A DNA stretch of 64,000 nt from an uncultured Lactobacillaceae bacterium (GCA_945285405.1 CALYQJ010000004.1:1-64000); one strand, 5' to 3'. Numbered from the stretch's first letter, positions 1 to 7,894 are shown. Notes: generated by a model from the letters alone, not told the origin. Numbers and translations are program-made.

Positions 1-11
1 TTTTTTTTATT

Positions 12-1121
12 TTAAAGAATTTCCAAATCATCAAGTTCAAAATCATCATCGCTAGTTTCCTTAGGCTTTGTAGTCACAGTTTTTACTTCTTTTTTGCACA
101 AAATTATCAAAATAGTTGTTATAGCAATCCCTATCAACGAAGCTAATAAATACAGCCAAGGCTTCTTAGTAACTAAAGCGACAATCCAGCCACCCCATGG
201 AGCTGGGTTTTCCGATCCAAACAACATTGTTAAAGCACTACCAATAGCAGATCCTATCATATTACATGGTATTACTCGTAATGGATCACCTGCTGCAAAA
301 GGAATAGCTCCTTCGGAAATTCCGACTAATCCCATCATAATGGCCGGTTTTCCAGCTTCACGCTCTTCATTGGTAAATTTTTTAGGAGCGATAATACTTG
401 CTAAACCCAAAGATAACGGTGGTATACAAATGGCTACACCAACTCCAGCCATAATTATCATTGCAGATTTACTAGGTAACCCTGTAGCCGGATTCACTGT
501 ACCTACCATTGCTACTGCAAAACTATAAGCTACCTTATTAATTGGTCCTCCCATATCAGATGCGATCATTGCACCTAAAATTAATCCTAAAACAACAGTA
601 TTGCCACTTTTCAGACCATTAAGCCAATTTGTTAACATTTTCATTAAATTAGCAATCGGAATTCCGATTACCCATTCCATAAAACCACCAACAATTATTG
701 TACTTACTAAAGGAATAACAAATATTGGCATAATCGATTGTAAAGATTTTGGAACTTTAATTTTACGGAGTAAAAATACTACAATACCTGCCAACAAACC
801 GGAAATAATACCACCAATAAATCCAGCGCCAATTTGGCTAGCTAAGTAACCACCAATAATTCCAGGTGCAAGCCCAGGACGGTCAGTCATTGAGTAAGCA
901 ATATAACCTGAAAGTATTGGTACCATTAAGCTTAATCCACCACTTCCAATCGTTGCTAATTTTGCGAGAGACCCCGTAGTAGGTACTGCTGATTTTCCCG
1001 AAAATAATACACTTAAGGCTAATAAAACACCGCCTGCAACAACAAAGGGAATCATATATGAAACCCCAGTCATTAAATGCTTTTTTGTATCTTTTAACAG
1101 ATCACCAAGTTCATTGAGCAT
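12..1121 (-). CDS. PTS fructose-family EIIC permease
   Basis: Membrane-embedded sugar channel of a fructose-family phosphotransferase system; it moves a hexose (probably fructose or a relative) across the membrane for phosphorylation by EIIB. About 370 residues of alternating hydrophobic segments, with family-typical stretches such as SDMGGPINKVAYSFA and EGAIPFAAGDP, followed by a short acidic cytoplasmic tail. I chose the ATG at 1121 because GAGG lies about 7 nt upstream; an in-frame ATG at 1133 has a worse site and would overlap EIIB by 23 bp instead of 11. It is the third gene of an IIA-IIB-IIC operon of separate single-domain proteins. The exact sugar cannot be read from sequence. Confidence 0.9.
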   Translation of the reverse strand: MLNELGDLLKDTKKHLMTGVSYMIPFVVAGGVLLALSVLFSGKSAVPTTGSLAKLATIGSGGLSLMVPILSGYIAYSMTDRPGLAPGIIGGYLASQIGAGFIGGIISGLLAGIVVFLLRKIKVPKSLQSIMPIFVIPLVSTIIVGGFMEWVIGIPIANLMKMLTNWLNGLKSGNTVVLGLILGAMIASDMGGPINKVAYSFAVAMVGTVNPATGLPSKSAMIIMAGVGVAICIPPLSLGLASIIAPKKFTNEEREAGKPAIMMGLVGISEGAIPFAAGDPLRVIPCNMIGSAIGSALTMLFGSENPAPWGGWIVALVTKKPWLYLLASLIGIAITTILIILCKKEVKTVTTKPKETSDDDFELDDLEIL

Positions 1122-1473
1122 TTTTAACCTCATTATTTATTTTTCTTCCCGATAATTTAGCAATTAATTTTTTAACAATAATCGGTGACTTATTAATCAA
1201 GGTTCCTGAAGATACTCGTAATGCTGGTTTACCCTTAAAACGGCCTTCATTTTTAATACCAATATCATTAGTTAAAATTACAACATCAGCTTCTTTAATT
1301 TGTTCCGGGGTTAATTCATTTTCAATTCCAATTTGTCCTTGAGTTTCAACATGAATTTCACATCCGGCATTTTTAGCAGCTAATTCTAAACTTTCTGCTG
1401 CCATATAAGTATGAGCTACTCCAGAAGGACAAGCTGTTACTCCAACAATATTTATTTTTTCTGATTTTTTCAT
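1111..1473 (-). CDS. PTS fructose-family EIIB
   Basis: Cytoplasmic EIIB phosphocarrier of 120 residues. It takes phosphate from EIIA on a cysteine and passes it to the incoming sugar. The signature ACPSGVAHTYMAAE places the phosphorylated cysteine at residue 15, as in fructose-family IIB domains. It starts two bases downstream of the EIIA stop and overlaps the EIIC start, so the three are translationally coupled. Single-domain IIB proteins are usual for split fructose/2-O-mannosylglycerate-type systems, so the substrate may not be fructose itself. Confidence 0.92.
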   Translation of the reverse strand: MKKSEKINIVGVTACPSGVAHTYMAAESLELAAKNAGCEIHVETQGQIGIENELTPEQIKEADVVILTNDIGIKNEGRFKGKPALRVSSGTLINKSPIIVKKLIAKLSGRKINNEVKNAQ

Positions 1474-1475
1474 TT

Positions 1476-1940
1476 TTATCCTTTCACTGCATCTAATAAA
1501 GAATTACCGATTAAATCAATAATTTGTTCCGAAGTTTTACTGTTTCTAATTTGTTCTCGAAAATCTGGATGAATTAATTTTCTTGATAAAGCCGAAAGTA
1601 ATTTTAAATGTTCATCTCCTTTACTACTTTCTGGAACAGCTAATTGGAAAATTAAATCAACTTTTTCGTGATCTAATGATTGCCATTCTATTGGCTTTAC
1701 CAAATGAGCAAAAGAAACCGAAATTTGCTTAACAGCATTTGTTTTTCCATGCGGAATAGCAATTCCAAAACCAATGCCAGTAGTTGTAATTTCTTCACGA
1801 GCTAAAACATTTGCTAAATAGTCATTATAGTTATATAAGCAATCAGCTTCATCTAATGAATTACTTATTTTTCGAATTGCTTCCTCTTTGTCATTTGCTG
1901 TTAATTTTAAATTAATTAATTGTTTACTAATTATTTGCAA
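1476..1940 (-). CDS. PTS fructose-family EIIA
   Basis: Cytoplasmic EIIA (PTS_EIIA_2 fold), 154 residues, receiving phosphate from HPr. The active-site histidine is His64 in the motif GIAIPHGKT. Translation most likely begins at TTG (1940), which has GGAGGGG about 7 nt upstream. It is the first gene of the operon; a cre-like palindrome lies about 80 bp upstream (2018-2031). No regulator or 1-phosphofructokinase gene sits beside this operon; a PfkB kinase is found alone at 8659. Confidence 0.92.
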   Translation of the reverse strand: MQIISKQLINLKLTANDKEEAIRKISNSLDEADCLYNYNDYLANVLAREEITTTGIGFGIAIPHGKTNAVKQISVSFAHLVKPIEWQSLDHEKVDLIFQLAVPESSKGDEHLKLLSALSRKLIHPDFREQIRNSKTSEQIIDLIGNSLLDAVKG

Positions 1941-2017
1941 TATGACCCCTCCAATAAGTTTTCTTAATTTGAGCTTAACTAGAAACCATAATTAAGTAAA
2001 TAAATTAAGACTCAAAA

Positions 2018-2031
2018 ATAAAGCGCTTGCT
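2018..2031. promoter_or_regulatory. possible CcpA cre site upstream of the fructose-type PTS
   Basis: The stretch ATAAAGCGCTTGCT keeps the AAGCGCTT core of catabolite-responsive elements but departs from consensus at its outer positions. Its place upstream of a PTS operon fits carbon catabolite control. The rest of the roughly 300-bp gap (1941-2243) shows only AT-rich sequence. Confidence 0.4.
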
Positions 2032-2167
2032 TTTGCTTAACATTAGTATTTAACCGTGCAGCGATATTTTTCAAATTTTAAAAAAATGCCAAACTAGAAC
2101 AAATGTGCATTTATAAATATTTTTAAGATTTCTATAAACTATTTACAGAACCTCCTTTTAATATTCA

Positions 2168-2213
2168 AAAAAAATGAACTTAAATTCCTTTTCAGGTTTT
2201 AAATTCATTTTAT
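2168..2213 (-). terminator. terminator after the P-type ATPase gene
   Basis: Imperfect inverted repeat (AATGAA...TTTAA paired with TTTAA...TTCATT) followed by eight T on the minus strand, about 30 bp past the stop codon. Confidence 0.5.
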
Positions 2214-2243
2214 GGATATAAAAAACTTTTATTTAATATATTT

Positions 2244-4472
2244 TTAATCCCGTTTAAATCTACTAAAAAACAAAGTTAAATTACGCATTAGTGATTCTTG
2301 GGCTACAGCAAACACAGTCGCAAGCATTAAACACTGATAAGAAACTGAATTAATAGCAAAAAGATAATGGAAAAAGTATGCACAAAGAATTAAGCCAACA
2401 ATTGAACCATAAAAAACTAAACGGCGATAATTGTTAAGTGGCTTACAAATTTCAAACAATAGCATAAAACCAGCTAAAGATAATAAGAAAGTACTGGCAA
2501 CACTAACGTCATTTTCTGCGATTGAAAATACCTTTCCAAAAATAACTAATGAAGCAATTGAAACAAAAGAAGTTAAAGCTGCAGGTAAAGATCTTAAAAG
2601 TGTAACTTTAATAAATCGACCATGTTGCTTTTTATAATTAGCTTCAAAAGCTAAAGCAAAAGCTGGTATTCCAATATTAAACATTGATATAAGCGAAATC
2701 TGTGAAGGTTGAAGAGGATAAGAAATTACTCCAATAATAGCAAAAATAGCTAATAACATTGAAAAAATATTTTTATAAAGAAACAAAGTAGCTGACCTAG
2801 TTAAATTATTAATATCTCGTCGCCCTTCTGAAATGATCTCTTTCATGTGAGAAAAATCAGAATCCAGTAAAACAACTTGAGCTGATTGCTTTGCAGCATC
2901 ACTTCCTGATCCAATTGCAATTGAACAATCAGCTTCTTTCATCGCCAAAATATCATTAACACCATCACCTGTCATCGCTACACGTTGACCTTCACGTTTA
3001 ATTAATTGGACAATTTCTCTTTTTTGATCAGGTTTAACTCGTCCAAATACGGTATATTTTTTTATTGCTTCTTGTAAATCGGCAGAATTTTTTAATGTAC
3101 TTGCATCCACATAATTTTTGGCATTAGGAATTTCAACTGTATTTGCAATTTCAGAAACAGTTAAAGGATTATCTCCTGAAATTACCATTACTTTAACTTC
3201 TTGATCAGTAAAATAGCGAAATGTTTCTTTAGCATTTGGACGTAACCCATTTGCTAAACTGATAAATAACAGTGGTTTAATTTTATCTTCAATCTTTTGA
3301 GCAAAAGCCAAAACTCTTTCACCTTTGGCAGCACGTAAATCAATTTGCTCTTGATCACTGGCATTTTGATTATTTCCTAACACAAATTCTGGAGCTCCTA
3401 AAAGATAGTGCCCTTCTTGAGTTGAAATTTCCGAATATTTCTGTTTTGAAGAAAACGGTACAACATCAGCTTTGGAAAAAGGTTTACCATCCGGGTAATA
3501 TTTTTTTAAAGCTTGTGATGTTATATTGTTATCTACAGAAGTAGCAATATAAGATGCCAGAAGAGTTTTTGAATTTTTAATTTCATCAACGGTAGCATTT
3601 TGAGGATTAAAAATTTCTGTAACATTCATTTGATTATTAGTAATTGTTCCCGTTTTATCAACACACAGTACATCAACACGAGCTAAAGTTTCAGTACTGC
3701 GCATATCATGTAAAAGCACCTGGTGGTGCGCTAATCGAGCTGCCGAAAGTGCTAATGCTACTGTAACTAATAAATACAATCCTTCAGGAATCATTCCAAT
3801 TAAAGCACCAACTAATGAAACAATTACTTGGTTAAATGGTTGATTTTTTAAGAAAAAGCCTTCAAAAAATAAAACCAAACCAATTGGAATAATTGCGATA
3901 CCTGCAACTTTAACGATTAAATTAATATCTCCAACCATTTCTGATGGTTTTTCTTTTACTTCTTTAGCTTTGGTTTGTAACTTTGCAATATAAGAATCTT
4001 CACCTACCCCTGTTAAGCGGGCCCGGCAATTGCCAGAAACTACAAAACTACCTGACATTAAATGATTACCGTGAATTTTTTCAATTTCGTCAGATTCCCC
4101 CGTAAGCAAAGCTTCATTTACCGAAATTTTACCTTCTGTTACTATAGCATCAGCTGGTATTTGCTGACCACTTGCTAAATATATAATATCGTCTCGTAAT
4201 AATTGATTCATTTCTAATTTTTTACGTTCACCATTACGCAAAATTTCATATTTAGCTTCCGAAATCAATGATAGCTTATCTAAAATTCGTTTAGCTTTAA
4301 GTTGTTGGTAAATCCCGATTAAGGTATTTGCAATTACTATTGGTAAAAAAGTTAAATTGCGGTAAGAGCCAGCGATAATCAGTAAAATAGAAATTCCTAA
4401 AAAAATAGCGTTGAAATAAGTAAATATATTTTTAGCAATAATTGCCATTACTCCGTCGTTCTTTTTAGACAT
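2244..4472 (-). CDS. P-type cation ATPase, CtpE-like (probably Ca2+ or related)
   Basis: Membrane ATPase of 742 residues that drives cation transport through an aspartyl-phosphate intermediate. Seen: actuator motif TGES at 124-127, phosphorylation site DKTGT with Asp272, hinge motif MTGDGVND, and PEGL at 229-232 in TM4, the motif of Ca2+/Mn2+-type P-type pumps rather than the CPC/SPC of heavy-metal pumps. There is no N-terminal metal-binding domain. The C-terminal half has about six further membrane segments. The closest architecture I know is CtpE, described in mycobacteria as a Ca2+ uptake ATPase; the ion here is inference. Start ATG has GAAGGAG about 8 nt upstream. It is monocistronic. Confidence 0.85.
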   Translation of the reverse strand: MSKKNDGVMAIIAKNIFTYFNAIFLGISILLIIAGSYRNLTFLPIVIANTLIGIYQQLKAKRILDKLSLISEAKYEILRNGERKKLEMNQLLRDDIIYLASGQQIPADAIVTEGKISVNEALLTGESDEIEKIHGNHLMSGSFVVSGNCRARLTGVGEDSYIAKLQTKAKEVKEKPSEMVGDINLIVKVAGIAIIPIGLVLFFEGFFLKNQPFNQVIVSLVGALIGMIPEGLYLLVTVALALSAARLAHHQVLLHDMRSTETLARVDVLCVDKTGTITNNQMNVTEIFNPQNATVDEIKNSKTLLASYIATSVDNNITSQALKKYYPDGKPFSKADVVPFSSKQKYSEISTQEGHYLLGAPEFVLGNNQNASDQEQIDLRAAKGERVLAFAQKIEDKIKPLLFISLANGLRPNAKETFRYFTDQEVKVMVISGDNPLTVSEIANTVEIPNAKNYVDASTLKNSADLQEAIKKYTVFGRVKPDQKREIVQLIKREGQRVAMTGDGVNDILAMKEADCSIAIGSGSDAAKQSAQVVLLDSDFSHMKEIISEGRRDINNLTRSATLFLYKNIFSMLLAIFAIIGVISYPLQPSQISLISMFNIGIPAFALAFEANYKKQHGRFIKVTLLRSLPAALTSFVSIASLVIFGKVFSIAENDVSVASTFLLSLAGFMLLFEICKPLNNYRRLVFYGSIVGLILCAYFFHYLFAINSVSYQCLMLATVFAVAQESLMRNLTLFFSRFKRD

Positions 4473-4582
4473 TAATTTTCTCCTTCGTAATGACTAATAA
4501 ATTTTTGAAACTAGTATTTGTTAATTATAATTTGTTGTCAATGATCTATGGCAAGATTAACCTTAAATTAAAAGTTTTTATA

Positions 4583-4613
4583 TTAAAACGGATAGATCAA
4601 ATCTACCCGTTTT
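4583..4613 (-). terminator. terminator after the 93-aa gene
   Basis: Hairpin AAAACGG(G)TAGAT / ATCTA(T)CCGTTTT with a 3-4 nt loop immediately after the stop codon at 4617; followed by T-rich sequence on the minus strand. Confidence 0.6.
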
Positions 4614-4616
4614 AAA

Positions 4617-4898
4617 TTATTTATAACCACGTTCATATTCTTGTACCGTAGCCAAAGCATCATTTAAGCTTAAACAAATCTTGATATTACCAATACCACG
4701 AGCCGATAAATATTGACTATTCCACTTTTCTTCTTCATTATTGAATCCTTCAGTATAAATCATTCGTTCTTGATTATCATCAGTTTCAAGTCGCGTAATT
4801 TTAGTACTCAATAATTCATATTCATAAGGTTCAAATCCCCAAGGAATGACAATCCAAAGCCTTTGCCCTACTTTTAAATTAGTTTTTTTTTCTGCCAT
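4617..4898 (-). CDS. hypothetical protein, 93 aa
   Basis: Not recognised. The ATG at 4898 is preferred because AAAGGA lies 7-8 nt upstream; an ATG at 4934 would add 12 residues but has no ribosome binding site. The product is small, soluble and mildly acidic, with aromatic patches near its N-terminus (RLWIVIPWGFEPYEYELL) and a polar C-terminus. No signal peptide, membrane segment or known motif is visible. A perfect TATAAT lies about 35 bp upstream. It sits alone between the P-type ATPase and another small unknown gene, all on the minus strand, and ends at its own terminator. Confidence 0.65.
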   Translation of the reverse strand: MAEKKTNLKVGQRLWIVIPWGFEPYEYELLSTKITRLETDDNQERMIYTEGFNNEEEKWNSQYLSARGIGNIKICLSLNDALATVQEYERGYK

Positions 4899-4981
4899 TT
4901 TTATTCCTTTACTGTCAAATTTTACTTTTTCCATTTAAATTATAGCGCTATCATATGCAAATTTATATGATCTCATAGGAT

Positions 4982-5317
4982 TTAAATAACTATAAATGGT
5001 TTTATTTTACGATCTTTAATTACTAAATAATTATTTTCTACTGTCATGTAAAAAATTAATGCTCCTTCAAAAAGCTCGTTTAATTCTTGAACAATAGGTT
5101 CACATTTTTTTTTCATTATAGAGTATTCCTCAGGAATTCGCGATATCAAATAAGAAGAAGAAATTAAGCTATCAGTCGCTCGATGGTGTAGATTTTCAGC
5201 ATAATATTTACTTGGATTGGGATTTACTGAATAAATATCACTATCAAGAATTGACTTATATTTATTAATCAAATGATTAATTGCTATTTGTTGAATTTTA
5301 ATTGGTTGACCTATCAT
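4982..5317 (-). CDS. hypothetical protein, 111 aa, behind a LexA-type box
   Basis: Not recognised. A 111-residue soluble protein with a mixed helical N-terminal half and a C-terminal beta-like tail (LIFYMTVENNYLVIKDRKIKPF). The ATG has AAAGGGA about 7 nt upstream. The main clue is regulatory: a palindrome matching the Gram-positive SOS operator (GAAC-ATTT-GTTC) lies between the -10-like element and the start codon, at 5336-5351. This suggests the gene is switched on by DNA damage. It is not a visible YolD, YneA or polymerase homologue. A sibling role in the SOS response is inference only. Confidence 0.65.
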   Translation of the reverse strand: MIGQPIKIQQIAINHLINKYKSILDSDIYSVNPNPSKYYAENLHHRATDSLISSSYLISRIPEEYSIMKKKCEPIVQELNELFEGALIFYMTVENNYLVIKDRKIKPFIVI

Positions 5318-5335
5318 AAAATTCCCTTTCTTTTT

Positions 5336-5351
5336 ACGAACATTTGTTCTA
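5336..5351 (-). promoter_or_regulatory. putative LexA (SOS) operator
   Basis: CGAACATTTGTTCT contains the inverted repeat GAAC-N4-GTTC of the Bacillus/Lactobacillus LexA box (CGAACRNRYGTTYC), with two departures from the 14-base consensus. It lies about 20-35 bp upstream of the start codon of the 111-aa gene, just downstream of a -10-like TAAAAT, a typical repressor position. Confidence 0.6.
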
Positions 5352-5428
5352 TTTTAACATTTAATTTGATTAATCAATAATTAATAAACTTTATCCTTGT
5401 TCTTCATAGTTTCTAGCTCATCTTTTCT

Positions 5429-5472
5429 TGAAAAAAAAGTAAATCCTGCTAAAATAGGTCTATACCAATTAA
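5429..5472 (+). promoter_or_regulatory. nagB promoter with NagR/YvoA-type operator
   Basis: A TTGAAA box (5429-5434) and TAAAAT (5451-5456) are separated by 16 bp; TGC before the -10 makes it an extended -10. Overlapping the -10 end, TAGGTCTATACCAATTA (5456-5472) reads in reverse as AATTGGTATAGACC, close to the known GntR-family NagR operator of streptococci and bacilli. Repression relieved by glucosamine-6-P or N-acetylglucosamine-6-P is therefore expected. Confidence 0.6.
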
Positions 5473-5492
5473 AGTTATTAAAGGAGCTTATT

Positions 5493-6203
5493 ATGGATAT
5501 TAAAATTGTTGCAACTGAAGCTGAAGGAGCTAATATTGCGTTAGAAATGGTAAAAAAACAGTTAAGTCAAAATCCTCAGGCAACTTTTGGCCTTGCTACA
5601 GGAAGTTCACCTCTGGCATTTTATCAAGCTCTAACTGATAGCGACCTTGATTTTACGAAAGCCACTTCCATTAATTTGGATGAGTATGTTGGTCTTAACG
5701 AAGATAATCCACAGAGTTATCATTATTTTATGAAGGAAAACTTATTTAATAAGAAACCTTTTAAAAAAAATTATTTGCCTAATGGAATGGCATCTGATTT
5801 AGAAGTTGAAACTAAGCAATACGATCAGATTATTGCCAATAATCCGATTGATTTACAAATTTTAGGAATTGGCCGTAACGGTCATATTGGTTTTAACGAA
5901 CCAGGTACTCCTTTTAATAGTGGAACTCACGTTGTTGACCTAACTGAATCAACTATTGAAGCTAATTCGCGATTCTTTGCTAATGAAAATGAAGTACCAA
6001 AACAAGCAATTTCAATGGGTTTGGGAAGTATTCAGAAATCCAAAAAAATCATTCTTTTCGCTTATGGGGAAAATAAGGCAAAAGCAATTCAAGGTTGTGT
6101 TAGTGGACCTGTAACAACTCACGTGCCAGCTTCTATTTTACAAAATTTAGATGATGTAACCTTGATTATTGATGACAGTGCTGCAAAATTTATCAAGAAA
6201 TAA
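5493..6203 (+). CDS. nagB: glucosamine-6-phosphate deaminase
   Basis: Converts glucosamine-6-phosphate to fructose-6-phosphate and ammonia, feeding amino-sugar carbon into glycolysis. The 236-residue length matches the short NagB proteins of Firmicutes. Family motifs seen: [10 protein letters not shown] near residue 35, NLDEYVGL near 61-68 with the catalytic acid, and [15 protein letters not shown] with the active-site histidine. The ATG at 5493 has AAAGGAG about 8 nt upstream; in-frame codons further upstream lack a ribosome binding site and run through the promoter. Monocistronic, ending at the hairpin at 6232. Confidence 0.95.
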   Translation: MDIKIVATEAEGANIALEMVKKQLSQNPQATFGLATGSSPLAFYQALTDSDLDFTKATSINLDEYVGLNEDNPQSYHYFMKENLFNKKPFKKNYLPNGMASDLEVETKQYDQIIANNPIDLQILGIGRNGHIGFNEPGTPFNSGTHVVDLTESTIEANSRFFANENEVPKQAISMGLGSIQKSKKIILFAYGENKAKAIQGCVSGPVTTHVPASILQNLDDVTLIIDDSAAKFIKK

Positions 6204-6231
6204 GTGATTAATTTACTAAATTTTCAAAATA

Positions 6232-6262
6232 CCCAGATTTTTCAAATCTGAGTTTTTTTTTA
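6232..6262 (+). terminator. nagB terminator
   Basis: CAGATTT-TTC-AAATCTG hairpin followed by a run of eight or more T, 30 bp past the nagB stop codon. Confidence 0.8.
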
Positions 6263-6650
6263 TAGTAATCTATTTATGTAATAAAATAATTTAATTCAAA
6301 AAATAATCTTATTACTGTTTTTTCATTGCTTATTTTTTAACTTTTTCTTGAACATTTTTAATAGGGAAAAATAATCATAATTTTATAAAAATTTAAGGAA
6401 AAATCTGTTTTAATATAGGAAGCTAACTTGATTAATCAAACACCTCTTTTCTATATCAAGAAAATCTTAATTAGAAATATTTGTTAATGGAAATCATTTC
6501 ATTTAAGTATTTAATCATCATCTCATAGCTACTTAATTTTCCATAAAAATCCATTTTTTAAATAAAATTTTTTATTTAATCCAATTTAAAGTTAAAAAAT
6601 AATTATTTAAAGAATTTATTTATCGATATATAAAAATAATAATTACAGAA
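6263..6650. other. gene-free AT-rich gap
   Basis: About 390 bp between the nagB terminator and the Nudix gene. I see only AT-rich sequence with stops in all frames and no convincing hairpin with a T-run; it must hold the promoter of the Nudix gene. Confidence 0.5.
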
Positions 6651-6666
6651 AGTGCAATTTACTATA

Positions 6667-7119
6667 ATGACTCGAGCCCTACCAGTAACTTTAACTAATA
6701 TGTGTATGTTAACCAATAAAGAAGGAAAAATTTTAGTTGAAAACCGCTTAAATCCTAATTGGCCTGGTATTACTTTTCCAGGAGGACATATAGAACCTAA
6801 AGAATCCTTAAATGATGCCGTAATTCGTGAATTCAAAGAAGAAACTGGTTTAACCATTAGTCACCCTATACTTTGTGGAATAAAAAATTTTTTTGATCAA
6901 GCAAATAATCGATATCTTGTTTTACTTTATCAAGCCAATCAATTTAAAGGTATTTTAAAAAGTTCTGAGGAAGGAAATGTTTTTTGGATAAATCCTGATA
7001 ACCTTTCTAATTACAAAATAGCGAAGGGATTTGATCAAATTTATCAGGTTTTTACTAACCCCAAACTTTCAGAAGTTTTTATGCCAAATTGTAACAGTTG
7101 GAATACATTATTATTTTAA
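6667..7119 (+). CDS. Nudix hydrolase (8-oxo-dGTPase-like)
   Basis: Hydrolyses a nucleoside diphosphate derivative; the N-terminal LTNMCML followed by the Nudix box resembles the MutT-like 8-oxo-dGTP diphosphatases of lactobacilli and streptococci. The Nudix box is visible as GGHIEPKESLNDAV plus REFKEETGL, with the metal-binding REFKEE glutamates. 150 residues from the ATG at 6667; a GTG at 6652 would add five residues and is also possible because only weak AAAG precedes either. Soluble and monocistronic. Sanitising oxidised nucleotides is the family role; the true substrate is not proven by sequence. Confidence 0.85.
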   Translation: MTRALPVTLTNMCMLTNKEGKILVENRLNPNWPGITFPGGHIEPKESLNDAVIREFKEETGLTISHPILCGIKNFFDQANNRYLVLLYQANQFKGILKSSEEGNVFWINPDNLSNYKIAKGFDQIYQVFTNPKLSEVFMPNCNSWNTLLF

Positions 7120-7172
7120 TTTTTTACAAATTAGCTTACAATTAAAGTGTAAAAATACATAGGAGATATAAA

Positions 7173-7655
7173 ATGAACAAGAAATATGATTATCCAAAAA
7201 CACGTGATCAACTAAATCAATTAATTGCTGATCTGAACCAGATTCATACAAATATGCATCAAATCCATTGGTACATGCGTGGACCTGAATTTTTCCGCCT
7301 TCATCCACTGATGGACGAATATATGGCACAAGCTGCTGATCAACTTGATCAAGTAGCAGAACGATTAATTGCTCTAGGTGGCAAGCCTTATGCTACTACC
7401 CATGAGTTTATTGAACATACTGGTTTACCAGATGAAAAAATAGATTTTGGCCAATTTCCTTTGCCAGAATTAATGCGTCGATTGATTAAACAATTTCGCT
7501 ACTTAAGAGACCAATATCAAAAAGGAATCGAAATCTGTGATGTTGAAAAAGACTTACCTACACAAGATATGTTAAATGGCTTTAAAACAGATATAGATAA
7601 AAATATTTGGATGGTCAATGCTTACTTAGATCACGGACCTTTTGATGGTGAATAA
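7173..7655 (+). CDS. dps: Dps-family ferritin-like protein
   Basis: 160-residue four-helix protein that would assemble into a dodecamer, oxidise and store iron and protect DNA during oxidative stress. The ferroxidase ligands of Dps are visible as the histidine in QIHWYMRGPEF (around residue 32) and the aspartate/glutamate in HPLMDEYMAQAADQLDQVAERL (residues 45-66). The C-terminal helix carries WMVNAYL. AGGAG lies 8 nt upstream of the ATG. Monocistronic with its own terminator; no PerR-type operator was identified in the 50-bp upstream gap. Confidence 0.92.
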   Translation: MNKKYDYPKTRDQLNQLIADLNQIHTNMHQIHWYMRGPEFFRLHPLMDEYMAQAADQLDQVAERLIALGGKPYATTHEFIEHTGLPDEKIDFGQFPLPELMRRLIKQFRYLRDQYQKGIEICDVEKDLPTQDMLNGFKTDIDKNIWMVNAYLDHGPFDGE

Positions 7656-7671
7656 ACCCAAATGTTAGAAT

Positions 7672-7699
7672 AAACTCATTTTAATGAGTTTATTTTTTT
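7672..7699 (+). terminator. dps terminator
   Basis: AAACTCATT / AATGAGTTT hairpin with a short loop followed by ATTTTTTT, 17 bp past the dps stop. Confidence 0.8.
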
Positions 7700-7726
7700 A
7701 TCTAATTTTCCATTTTTAACAAAATA

Positions 7727-7858
7727 AAAACCGGTATTCTTCTTCAGAATACCGGTTACGCTCAATCAAAGATCAACCGCTTAAAAGGTTCCAAGCGGTG
7801 ATCGCATTGAACACTTGCGACTTTCGTCGTTCAATCGATCACCTCCTTTCGTAATAAC
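7727..7858 (-). ncRNA. compact structured RNA with anti-16S-tail segment and three hairpins
   Basis: A self-contained transcription unit on the minus strand, about 130 nt, from a consensus-like promoter (7866-7894) to a strong intrinsic terminator (12-bp stem, 7729-7757, then TTTTTATTTT). In transcript order it has: GAAAGGAGGTGATC (7837-7850), a 14-nt exact complement to the canonical 3' end of 16S rRNA; a long hairpin (7800-7840) with stems GATCG/CGATC and TTGAAC/GTTCAA and a terminal GAC-GAAA-GTC hairpin with a GNRA tetraloop; a second hairpin ACCGCTT/AAGCGGT (7776-7799); and the terminator. It could be a regulatory RNA, a short-peptide mRNA or half of a type I toxin-antitoxin locus. I do not recognise it as a named Rfam family. 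Confidence 0.55.
7781..7834 (-). CDS. possible 17-aa peptide inside the structured RNA
   Basis: A TTG codon lies 7 nt after AAGGAGG, ideal initiation spacing, and opens an ORF of 17 codons ending in TAA: MNDESRKCSMRSPLGTF. The peptide is basic and polar, with one cysteine, and is not the hydrophobic type expected for a TxpA/Fst-like toxin. The start codon sits in the 5' arm of the first hairpin, so folding could control its translation. Alternatively the ORF is incidental to an RNA whose function lies in its structure. Confidence 0.35.
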   Translation of the reverse strand: MNDESRKCSMRSPLGTF

Positions 7859-7865
7859 TAAGCGT

Positions 7866-7894
7866 ATAGTACTATAATTATAGTTAAAAATCAA
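7866..7894 (-). promoter_or_regulatory. promoter of the structured RNA
   Basis: On the minus strand TTGATT (7889-7894) and TACTAT (7866-7871) are separated by exactly 17 bp. Initiation about 7 nt downstream would start the RNA near 7858, shortly before the AAAGGAGG segment. Confidence 0.55.

Noticed and set aside
5366..5377. TTGATTAATCAA palindrome upstream of the 111-aa gene as an operator
   Set aside because: Such AT-only palindromes occur often at this base composition and no known regulator site matches.
7841..7850. ACCTCCTTTC looked like the 3' end of a 16S rRNA gene
   Set aside because: No further rRNA sequence precedes it; the surrounding bases fold into independent hairpins with their own promoter and terminator on the opposite strand.
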